64,000 nt of DNA, taken from the NCBI GenBank assembly GCA_028278205.1, contig JANQES010000039.1, positions 26,236-90,235 on the forward strand, given 5' to 3'. Under the pieces are notes generated by a model. It was not told the origin of the DNA. It worked only from the letters and a program-made list of their open reading frames with translations, and searched no databases. This DNA is from Rhodothermales bacterium. Lineage in GTDB: Bacteria; Bacteroidota; Rhodothermia; Rhodothermales; Bin80. Shown here in pieces: positions 33,798-41,368 of the stretch. The translations under genes and the position numbers were made by a program. Each line of letters starts with the position of its first letter. The stretch's first letter is position 1.

Positions 33798-36356
33798 ATG
33801 CGTCAATCCGTTTTGCTCTTCGTATTGATCGGCCTGATCGTTGGCGTCGGGTGGTTGGCCTATTCGCAATTGGCTTCGCCCGCCGAGGAGCCAGAGAGCG
33901 AGATGGCAGAACGCTACCCGTCCGAACACGGCTGGATCCAGCGTACCTTCCCCCACTTCCAGGCCGACGCCGACGCCTACCGCCGGGCGTTCGTCCAGAC
34001 GCAGACGCTGCGCGCGGCGGCCAAGACCGCCACGTTCGGCACGTGGGAACTCGTCGGGCCGTCCAACATCGGCGGTCGTATTTCTGACGTGGCTTTCGAT
34101 CCAATCAACCCGACGACGGCCTATGCCGCCGCCTCCACCGGCGGCGTGTTTAAATCGACCGACAGCGGGCAGACGTGGGTTCCTATCTTCGACGATCAAC
34201 CCGTGCTGAGCATCGGCGACATCGCCGTCGATCCGGTTAATTCGCAAACCCTCTACGTGGGCACCGGCGAGGCCAACGGCGGGCACAACAACCTCGGCGG
34301 CACGGGCCTCTACAAATCGACCGACGGCGGCGAAACGTGGGCGTTTTCGGGCCTGGAAAACACCGAAAGCATCGGGCGCATCCTCGTCGATCCTGACAAT
34401 CCGGAGCGGGTCTTTGTGGCGGCAGTCGGCTCGTATTTCGCGCCGAACCCGGAGCGCGGCGTCTACCGGAGCCTCGACGGCGGCGCCACGTGGGACAAGG
34501 TGCTCTTCGTCAACGACTCTACCGGCGTGATCGATCTGGTGATGCGGCCCGACTCGCCGGACGTGCTCTTTGCCGCGACGTGGCAGCGCGTGCGGCGCGT
34601 CACCGGCGCGCAACTCAGCGGCCCGCACAGCGGCATCTACAAATCCACCGACGGCGGCGAAACGTGGACGCTCCTCGACGCGGACAACGGCCTGCCCGGC
34701 GGACCGGCAGGGCGCATCGGCCTGGCGCTCTGCCGCGACGCGCCCGGCGTGGTCTATGCCCTCTATAACGACGGCACCACCTATCAAGGCTTCTACCGCA
34801 CCGACGACGGCGGCGAGACGTGGATTGATGCCGACCCGGACAACGACTTGCGCAGCGGCTTCGCCAATTTTAGCTGGTATTTCGGCCAGGTCCGCGTGGC
34901 GCCCAACGACCCCAACCGCGTCTACGTCATGGACCTCCAGTTCATGCAATCGTTCGACGGCGGGGCGACCTGGCAAGGGCAGGCGGGCACCCACGTGGAT
35001 CATCATGCGCTGGCCTTCCACCCCACCACGCCCTCGATTGTCATCAACGGCAACGACGGCGGGCTGGCGCTCTCGGACGACGGCGGCCAACTCTGGCAGC
35101 GCGTCTTCCGCCTGCCCGTGACGCAGTTCTACGAAATAGGCCTCGACCCGTCCAACCCCGAGCAGTTCTACGGCGGCACCCAGGATAACGGCACCTTGCA
35201 AAGCCTCAGCCGCGAAAGCTGGCGCACCATCCTCGGCGGCGACGGCTTCTACGTCATCGTCGATCCCGACAACCCCAACATCATCTACGCCGAGCAACAG
35301 CGCGGCGGGCTTTTCAAGATCGTCAACGGACGGGCCACCTCGGCGACCAACGGCATCTTGCACTCCGAACCCAACAACTGGTCGACGCCCGTGGTGATGG
35401 ATCCGACGGATTCGCGGGTGCTCTATTACGGCACCACGCGCCTCTACCGCACTACCGACGCCGCCGACTCCTGGGAACCCATCAGCGGCAACCTGACGCG
35501 CCAACTCGGCTACCCGCTCATCGGCACGATCACGACGATTGCCGTGGCGCCGACCAACCCGAACGTCATCTACGTGGGCACCGACGACGGCAAGGTCTGG
35601 GGCACCGATAATTACGGCGACACCTGGGCTGATATTACCGGGGATCTTCCCTTTCGCTGGGTCACCCGCATCGTCGTCGATCCAGAGGATGAAAACACGG
35701 CGTACGTGACGTATTCGGGCCTGCGCTGGCGCGACCCGCAGCCGCACGTCTTCCGCACCCGCAACCAGGGGCGGACCTGGGAAAACATCACCGCCAACCT
35801 GCCCGACGCGCCCGTCAACGCCTTCGCCGTCGATCCGGCAAACACCGACTACCTCTACCTCGGCAGCGACATCGGTGCGTTTGTGAGCATCAACGGCGGC
35901 GAAAGCTGGGAAATCCTCGGCAGAGGCATGCCCGCCGTCTCGGTCTACGACATGAAGATCTTCGAGAACGACTCGCTGCGCTTCCTCGCGGCAGGCACAC
36001 ACGGGCGCTCGATGTTCACGCTCGACCTCTCCGACGTGCCGGACAAAGCCACCGCCCTCGACGACGAGACGCCGCTGCCGGAGACCATCGCGCTCGAAGC
36101 AGGCTACCCCAACCCGTTCGCCACGCAAACGACGCTCACCTACCGCCTCGCCCAACCCGCCGACGCCCGCCTGGAGATCTACGATATCCTGGGCCGCCGC
36201 GTCGCCACGCTCTTCGACGGCGCGGCCCCGGCAGGCACCCAGACCATCGTCTGGAACGCTTCCAACACCGCCTCCGGCACCTACGTCGCCCGCCTGACGG
36301 TGTCAACGCCCTCCGGCCAATCGGTGCATACGACGACGCTGACGCGGGTGCGGTGA
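33798..36356 (+). CDS. Secreted Asp-box (BNR/VPS10-like) propeller protein with sorting domain
   Basis: 852 residues. An N-terminal hydrophobic segment (LLFVLIGLIVGVGWLAYSQL) acts as a signal. From about 75 to 740 there are many beta-propeller blades with Asp-box motifs S-x-D-x-G-x-T-W: STDSGQTW, STDGGETW (twice), SLDGGATW, SFDGGATW. Repeated DPxNP segments (DPINPTTAY, DPDNPERVF, DPENE-like) intervene, as in sortilin/VPS10-like and sialidase-like proteins. The last ~80 residues, EAGYPNPFATQTTLTYRLAQ to the final TLTRVR, are the type IX/FlgD-like sorting domain. Catalytic activity is not evident; a surface-binding protein is likely. Confidence 0.9.
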   Translation: MRQSVLLFVLIGLIVGVGWLAYSQLASPAEEPESEMAERYPSEHGWIQRTFPHFQADADAYRRAFVQTQTLRAAAKTATFGTWELVGPSNIGGRISDVAFDPINPTTAYAAASTGGVFKSTDSGQTWVPIFDDQPVLSIGDIAVDPVNSQTLYVGTGEANGGHNNLGGTGLYKSTDGGETWAFSGLENTESIGRILVDPDNPERVFVAAVGSYFAPNPERGVYRSLDGGATWDKVLFVNDSTGVIDLVMRPDSPDVLFAATWQRVRRVTGAQLSGPHSGIYKSTDGGETWTLLDADNGLPGGPAGRIGLALCRDAPGVVYALYNDGTTYQGFYRTDDGGETWIDADPDNDLRSGFANFSWYFGQVRVAPNDPNRVYVMDLQFMQSFDGGATWQGQAGTHVDHHALAFHPTTPSIVINGNDGGLALSDDGGQLWQRVFRLPVTQFYEIGLDPSNPEQFYGGTQDNGTLQSLSRESWRTILGGDGFYVIVDPDNPNIIYAEQQRGGLFKIVNGRATSATNGILHSEPNNWSTPVVMDPTDSRVLYYGTTRLYRTTDAADSWEPISGNLTRQLGYPLIGTITTIAVAPTNPNVIYVGTDDGKVWGTDNYGDTWADITGDLPFRWVTRIVVDPEDENTAYVTYSGLRWRDPQPHVFRTRNQGRTWENITANLPDAPVNAFAVDPANTDYLYLGSDIGAFVSINGGESWEILGRGMPAVSVYDMKIFENDSLRFLAAGTHGRSMFTLDLSDVPDKATALDDETPLPETIALEAGYPNPFATQTTLTYRLAQPADARLEIYDILGRRVATLFDGAAPAGTQTIVWNASNTASGTYVARLTVSTPSGQSVHTTTLTRVR

Positions 36357-36371
36357 GGGGGGTGGTGAAGT

Positions 36372-36821
36372 TCAGGAATCTAAAGTACCGCTCTCCTGCG
36401 CCTTGAGCAGCTTTCGGCAAAAGTCGATCAACTCTACGATGGAAAGGTCGTTCTTACAATCATTGGTTCTCCAGGCGCAAATCTTAAAGTCTGCTGCCCC
36501 AAGACCATCACCTACATGATCAACTGTAGGCAAAAGCGCAAACCGCTTCTTGTATTCCCTACGATGTTTTTTGGACTCTTCGTTATCGTACCGACTCAGA
36601 AGCGACCAGGCAAGTTGTTCATTTGTATAGGCATCGAAGCCGTTTGACTCTATTACGGCTTGATGAATAGCGACCTTGTATTGAGCATTCCTTGCGTCTT
36701 GATTGCCCCTGCGTCTATCCCGTTTCACATGAGCCATAGCCTTTCGATGCAGCCACCTCTCATATGATTCCTGCGTCTGAATACCCTCCAAGAATGGTGG
36801 TAGTTGATATTTCCTTGCCAT
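36372..36821 (-). CDS. HNH-like hypothetical protein
   Basis: 149 residues, basic. The C-terminal half has TVDHVG (D101, H102) followed by WRTNDCKNDLSIVEL (N120, K123). This D-H ... N-x2-K pattern resembles a minimal HNH (beta-beta-alpha metal) endonuclease core, but the match is loose. The N-terminal half is Lys/Arg-rich with long helices. Base composition is less GC-rich than its neighbours. It lies 34 bases downstream of the toxin-antitoxin-like pair on the same strand, in a small island of accessory-looking genes before polB. Confidence 0.6.
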   Translation of the reverse strand: MARKYQLPPFLEGIQTQESYERWLHRKAMAHVKRDRRRGNQDARNAQYKVAIHQAVIESNGFDAYTNEQLAWSLLSRYDNEESKKHRREYKKRFALLPTVDHVGDGLGAADFKICAWRTNDCKNDLSIVELIDFCRKLLKAQESGTLDS

Positions 36822-36855
36822 GGCAACTTACGAAACTAGATTATCTGGGCGGAAA

Positions 36856-37056
36856 CTACTTCAAAACCTCGCGCTTCATCTCCTCAAGCGATAGCTTTTT
36901 CCCGGCTCGAAACTCTTCGCGCGCCGATTCGATGATCTCTTCGAAGGATGCCGAAGACGCGTCGCCGGTTCGATTCTTCCGCTTCAATTGTTCGAGCCTG
37001 AGATAAAAATCGTACAAATCGCTCAATTCCCAGATCACGCGCTCAGCCTTCGTCAT
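36856..37056 (-). CDS. Small helical partner of the nucleotidyltransferase (antitoxin candidate)
   Basis: 66 residues, almost entirely charged helix (ERVIWELSDLYDFYLRLEQL, then EEIIESAREEFRAGKKLSLE). Its ATG lies 14 bases inside the 3' end of the nucleotidyltransferase gene, so the two are co-expressed. I do not recognise the family. Small size, overlap and partner suggest the second half of a toxin-antitoxin-like pair; this is inference. Confidence 0.65.
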   Translation of the reverse strand: MTKAERVIWELSDLYDFYLRLEQLKRKNRTGDASSASFEEIIESAREEFRAGKKLSLEEMKREVLK

Positions 37057-37498
37057 GGTCCAACCTCCGAATGTCTACTTGATCCTGATCGGAGCCTCGT
37101 TGACGTTTCATCCAGATCAGATCTTTTTTCGATGCGAACCGGACGGTGCCGTCGGCCCAGAGTTCTTCCAGGGCGCGCTCGATGATAGCCTGATGATGCG
37201 CCTCGTGCCCCACCAGAATATCGATGAACACATAAGCCGGTTCCTCAACCCTTAGAAATCGATGGAGCGTCACACGGGTCTTCCGGAACGTCCAGGGCGG
37301 CGCCGAGGCGTGATAGCCCAGTTCTTCCAGGATCTGCTGGACGGCCTCAAGATCCTCGGGCTTGATTAGAATATCGATGTCCTTGGTCAGGCGCGGTACG
37401 TCGTGAAAGGCCAGAGCAATGCCTCCAACCACAGCATAGTCGATCTGCCGCTGCTGTAGCTGCCGGGCCACGTCGAAGAAGGCATCATAGAGATTCAT
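37043..37498 (-). CDS. Nucleotidyltransferase-fold protein (AbiEii/MNT-like)
   Basis: 151 residues. The nucleotidyltransferase signature is near the N terminus: DYAVVGGIALAFHDVPRLTK then DIDILI, giving the G-G and D-x-D metal site (about D40, D42). A later acidic DILVGHE could supply the third carboxylate. Single-domain enzymes of this type occur as MNT/AbiEii-like parts of toxin-antitoxin or abortive-infection modules, transferring nucleotides to tRNA or to the partner. It is first in a leftward unit with the overlapping 66-residue gene. Confidence 0.8.
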   Translation of the reverse strand: MNLYDAFFDVARQLQQRQIDYAVVGGIALAFHDVPRLTKDIDILIKPEDLEAVQQILEELGYHASAPPWTFRKTRVTLHRFLRVEEPAYVFIDILVGHEAHHQAIIERALEELWADGTVRFASKKDLIWMKRQRGSDQDQVDIRRLDHDEG

Positions 37499-37650
37499 CG
37501 AGGAGGGGCGGCGTTGTTAAAGACACAACCATTCGAAGTATCCCCCACAGACTCCTGAAAAACAAGCGCTAGCCTTCTGAGCAACCCGGCTTCATCGCGC
37601 CGGTATAACGTTTCCTCGCTCCTCGTTTCGCACCGGACCGCTGATCTTGC

Positions 37651-40600
37651 ATGATCGCCCCGCTTAGCCACGCCGCCCCCTTTTCCGACGTCGCGCTCTT
37701 CGGCAAAGACCCCGCCGAGCGCATCGTCGCGGTGCATCCGATCCTCGACGGAGGCGGGCAAAGCCTCATGCGCATCTATCACCGCAGCGACGACGGCGCC
37801 AGCGTGCGGGAGACGGATCAGCCGTTCTATCCGTTTTTCTTCCTCTCAGACATCGACCTGCTGCGCGGCTTTCCGAGGGAGCGGTTTAAGTTCAATTTGC
37901 TGGCCGGAGAGAATTATTACCAGTACCTCGTCGCCGTCAGTTCGTGGGCGACGTACTGGGATGCGGTGCGCCACGTCGAGCGCGCTACCGAGAGCCGCGA
38001 GAAACGACCCGATGAGCTTTATCTGATCAACAATCCGGCGCAGCAATACCTGATGCAGACGGGCCGCACCTGCTTCAAGGGCATGGCCTTCGACGACCTG
38101 CACCGCCTGCAACTCGACATCGAAGCCTATACCGACGGCGGCTTTCCCAACGCGTCGCGGCCTCAAGATGCCATCATCATCGTCTCGCTCTGCGACAACC
38201 GGGGGTGGAAAAAGCTGCTCCACCTGGCGCCCCACGTCGAGGTGCCCGGCGGCGTCGGGTTCGAGGCCGAGGCCGAGTTGCTGCATCACCTCGTCCTGGC
38301 GATCCGCGAGCGCGATCCCGACGTGATCGAGACGTATAACGGCTTCGCTTTCGATTTTCCGTACATCATGACGCGGTGCGAGCGATTCAACGTGCCGTTT
38401 GCCATCGGGCGCGACGCCTCGGTGCCGCGTTCGTTTCCGTCGAGCATGCGTTTCGCCGAGCGGGTTATCGATTTCCCGGCGCTGGAGATCGCCGGGCGGC
38501 ACGTGGTGGATGTGTTTTTTCAGGTGATGAGCTTCGATGTTTTTAAGCGCGATCTGCCGGGCTACAGCCTCAAGCAGGCAGCCCGCTACTTCGGCTTCGC
38601 GCCCGAGGATCGGACGTACATCGACGGCGGCGAGATCTCGCGGGTCTGGCGCGAAGACCCGGCGCGCGTGCTCGCCTACGCCCTCGACGACGTGATCGAG
38701 ACGGAGCGGCTGGCGCGCCACCTGTCGGGCTCGGCATTTTACCTGACGCAGATGCTGCCGATGCCCTACGGCCAGGCGGCGCGCACCGGCCCGGCAGCCA
38801 AGATCGAGGCGCTTTTCGTGCGCGAGTACCTGCGGCAGCGCCATGCCATCCCCAAAAGCGAATGGGGCAGCCAGGCCGTCGGCGGCTACACGGATGTCTT
38901 CGTCACGGGCGTCGTCGGCCCGGTCATCTATGCCGATGTCGAGAGCCTCTATCCGTCGATCATGCTCAACTACGGCATCAAGCCGAGCCGCGATAACCTC
39001 GGCATGTTCCCCGCCCTGCTGCGCCGCCTGACGGATCTGCGCCTCGAGGCCAAAGGCCAGATGAAACAGGCCGCCTCCGACGAAATCCGAGGCGAACTCG
39101 ATGCGCGGCAATCGTCGTACAAGGTGCTGATCAATTGTTTCGATGAAGACACGGATGTCGTTACCATCGACGGCATCAAAAACATCCGAGACGTTGAAAT
39201 CGGCGATCTGGTTTATTCGATCAACCCGGAATCACTCGAAGTCGAAATCAAACCTGTCCTGATGACCTATGCCCAGCATTACGAGGGGCCGATGGTCGAA
39301 ATTCAAACGGCCTTCGTCGATTATCTGGTCACGTCGAATCATCGTTTTTTGACGAGTAAGTTCGAGACTGAAGGATTCACATCGTTTGAATGGGAGACGG
39401 CGGCGGATATGCTGGCGGATGATTATCTCCGGAGACTACCGCCGCTGCGCCCGTTGCCGGTTGTCGGAATGTCTGATGCTGTTGCTGCGTCGAGTACGTT
39501 TGTGGTTGAAGCAAACTCGGCTGATACACCCCGCCCCTCCTTCGTCGGGGCACCCCTCTCAAGAGGGGACTTTTCACGTTCTGACAAAGAAAACCTCCTC
39601 TTAACCTCGTTCCCACGCTCCTGCGTGGGAATGCCGGACGGAACGCTCTGCGTTCCCCCAAACCGAGGCCGGGACGCAGAGCGTCCCTCTCCTGCATTCC
39701 CACGCAGGAGCCTGGGAAGGAGAAGAGACTTAATAATTGATCAGGAGAACCTGTACCCAACCATCAAACCCGCACAGCGCCGCTCCGTGGATTTCTCCGG
39801 CATGATCTACTGCGTGACAGTGGCCGACAACCATACGCTGCTCTGCGGCAGAAACAGCAAATTCAACTGGTGCGGACAAAGTTTTTACGGGAACCTCGGC
39901 TTTAGCCTCGCCGCCTTCAACGACTTTGCCCAGGCCGACAAGGTGGCGGCGACGGGGCAGAAGATCTTGCGCAAAATCATCCATGTCATCCGCCGCGAGG
40001 GTGGGTTGGTGATCGAGGTGGATACCGACGGCGTGCTGTTTGTGCCGCCCGAGGGCGTGCGCGGCGAAGAGGCCGAGCGGGCGTTCGTCGAGACGCTCAA
40101 TGCGGAGATGCCGGAGGGCATTCGCATCGGGTTCGATGGGCGGTTTCGGACGATGCTTTCGTACAAGAAGAAAAATTATGCCCTGCGCACCTACGGCGGC
40201 GCGCTCAAGTTCAAAGGCTCGTCGCTCGTCTCGCGGTCTATCGAGCGGTTTGGGCGGCGGTTTGTGCGCAAGGCCATCGAGCGGCTGATGGACGAAGACG
40301 TCCAGGGCCTGCACGACCTCTACCTCCAGACGCGCGACCGCATCCTGGCGCACGACTGGGAAGACGTGCATATCTTCTCGCGCACCGAGACGCTCAAAGA
40401 CACCGTCGAGCAATACCTGGCCGACGTGAAGGCTGCAAAACGCACCCGCGCCGCCTCGTATGAACTGGCTATCAAACAGGCCCAAGAAACCGGCCAGTCC
40501 ATCCGCAAAGGCGACCGCATCAGCTACTACATCACCGGCACCGGGGCCAACGTCACCTCGTTCGAAAACTGCCGCCTGGCCGGCGAATGGGATCCGGCCA

Positions 40601-40794
40601 GACCGGACGAAAACACCGCCTATTATCTCAAACGCCTCGACGAATTCGCCCGCAAGTTCGAACCCTTTTTTAGCGAGCACCATTTCCGGCTGATCTTCTC
40701 GCCCGAAGACCTCTTCGGCTTCTCGCCCAAAGGCATCCAGATCCTCCGCCACGAACGCGCCCCGGACGAAGTCGAGGATGAAGTGCCATTTTAA
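37651..40794 (+). CDS. polB: Family B DNA polymerase (Pol II-like) interrupted by an intein
   Basis: 1,047 codons; removing the 248-residue intein leaves 799, close to E. coli Pol II. The exonuclease domain has Exo I (LDIEAY, D156/E158), Exo II (YNGFAFDFPY) and Exo III (YALDD). Polymerase motif A is DVESLYPSI (D429). Motif B is split by the intein, KVLIN then SFYGNLG, and motif C is EVDTDGVLF (D791, D793), with Gly where many members have Ser. It is a replicative or translesion repair polymerase with proofreading. The protein must splice to be active, since the intein interrupts the nucleotide-binding helix. A stop-overlapping hairpin ends the gene. Confidence 0.95.
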   Translation: MIAPLSHAAPFSDVALFGKDPAERIVAVHPILDGGGQSLMRIYHRSDDGASVRETDQPFYPFFFLSDIDLLRGFPRERFKFNLLAGENYYQYLVAVSSWATYWDAVRHVERATESREKRPDELYLINNPAQQYLMQTGRTCFKGMAFDDLHRLQLDIEAYTDGGFPNASRPQDAIIIVSLCDNRGWKKLLHLAPHVEVPGGVGFEAEAELLHHLVLAIRERDPDVIETYNGFAFDFPYIMTRCERFNVPFAIGRDASVPRSFPSSMRFAERVIDFPALEIAGRHVVDVFFQVMSFDVFKRDLPGYSLKQAARYFGFAPEDRTYIDGGEISRVWREDPARVLAYALDDVIETERLARHLSGSAFYLTQMLPMPYGQAARTGPAAKIEALFVREYLRQRHAIPKSEWGSQAVGGYTDVFVTGVVGPVIYADVESLYPSIMLNYGIKPSRDNLGMFPALLRRLTDLRLEAKGQMKQAASDEIRGELDARQSSYKVLINCFDEDTDVVTIDGIKNIRDVEIGDLVYSINPESLEVEIKPVLMTYAQHYEGPMVEIQTAFVDYLVTSNHRFLTSKFETEGFTSFEWETAADMLADDYLRRLPPLRPLPVVGMSDAVAASSTFVVEANSADTPRPSFVGAPLSRGDFSRSDKENLLLTSFPRSCVGMPDGTLCVPPNRGRDAERPSPAFPRRSLGRRRDLIIDQENLYPTIKPAQRRSVDFSGMIYCVTVADNHTLLCGRNSKFNWCGQSFYGNLGFSLAAFNDFAQADKVAATGQKILRKIIHVIRREGGLVIEVDTDGVLFVPPEGVRGEEAERAFVETLNAEMPEGIRIGFDGRFRTMLSYKKKNYALRTYGGALKFKGSSLVSRSIERFGRRFVRKAIERLMDEDVQGLHDLYLQTRDRILAHDWEDVHIFSRTETLKDTVEQYLADVKAAKRTRAASYELAIKQAQETGQSIRKGDRISYYITGTGANVTSFENCRLAGEWDPARPDENTAYYLKRLDEFARKFEPFFSEHHFRLIFSPEDLFGFSPKGIQILRHERAPDEVEDEVPF
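39530..39577. repeat. Palindromic repeat inside the intein (GTCGGGGCACCCCTCT type)
   Basis: A 48-base element with an internal hairpin CCCCTC-TCAA-GAGGGG, translated as PSFVGAPLSRGDFS. Elements of this type are normally intergenic in diverse bacteria. Here it lies in frame within the intein linker. Confidence 0.75.
39608..39722. repeat. Nested palindromic repeat inside the intein (CGTTCCCACGC type)
   Basis: The outer arms are CGTTCCCACGCTCCTGCGTG and ATTCCCACGCAGGAGCCTGG, and the inner arms GGAACGCTCTGCGTTCCC and GGGACGCAGAGCGTCCC. The whole 115-base unit has no stop codon in the polB frame and encodes about 38 Arg/Pro-rich residues. Confidence 0.85.
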
Positions 40795-40813
40795 ATCGCT
40801 GTGCGATTTAAAA
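40789..40813 (+). terminator. Hairpin overlapping the polB stop codon
   Basis: TTTTAAATCG and CGATTTAAAA form a perfect 10-bp stem around CTGTG, with the TAA stop inside the left arm. It has no T tract after it, so termination strength is uncertain. Confidence 0.6.
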
Positions 40814-41368
40814 CAACTTTCTATGTTTGTAACAATTGCGCGTACGCTTTTCTTTTTCGTAACAGTTGCAAACATACGCTCTTTGTACTGTGGTGGTGTA
40901 GTGTAATGCTGCACACGTTTTCAAGAATCAGTTGACCTTGATAGCCTCGTGCCTGCGTGCCCCCGAAGGCTCTGCGTCGAGCGTCCCCCACCCTCTGATT
41001 CTCTCGAAGACCGCAGCCGAGACAACGTAGTACCGTGTTGCACCCCTCCGGGACGGCCGGAGCGTTTCTCAGATGGATGGTTGCCTTTGATACTGAGAGG
41101 GAGAAAGGGAGAGGGCGAATAGCGCGTGGATAAGGACGAATGGAGAAGAGATTTTCTCCTCGACCGTTCGCCAGGAGCTATTCACTATCACTATTCGCTC
41201 TTGACTACCTGAGTCTCCCTTCCCCCTGTCTCCCTCTCGGTCCCTCTAGCGTCTACACGAATCTAAGAAACGCTCCAGCCGTTGCGGTGGAGTGGTGTGC
41301 AAAAAAGAGGTGGAGGGGTCCGAAGCAGAGCCGTCGCCATTAGCATTCAGACGACGGGAAGTGCCGTG
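40814..41368. other. Spacer with a GAGAGGGAGAAAG-family repeat
   Basis: No gene was recognised. At about 41,092-41,250 the left arm GAGAGGGAGAAAGGGAGAGG and the right arm CTCCCTTCCCCCTGTCTCCC are complementary, with inner pairs such as GCGAATAGCG/CTATTCGC. This is the family also seen at 59,935 and 63,700. The promoter of the following kinase gene should lie near 41,280-41,360. Confidence 0.6.

Larger units (their letters stand above)
39136..39879 (+). mobile_element. Intein in PolB at motif B (pol-b site), invaded by palindromic repeats
   Basis: Residues 496-743 of the precursor. The N-terminal block is CFDEDTDVVTIDG with Cys1, then VEIGDLVYSINPE. A block B-like stretch, VDYLVTSNHRFLTS, contains the expected T-x-x-H-like element. 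Near the end, MIYCVTVADNHTLLC is block F, and the junction is NWCGQ followed by Ser+1. The last residue is Gln rather than Asn, and no penultimate His is present; some inteins splice with such ends. No LAGLIDADG or HNH endonuclease motif is visible. Where the endonuclease would sit, two sets of palindromic repeats are translated in frame. Confidence 0.9.

Noticed and set aside
33753..36155. Long minus-strand open frame (about 800 codons)
   Set aside because: Antisense shadow of the Asp-box protein gene; the plus-strand reading has clear Asp-box motifs and a sorting domain.
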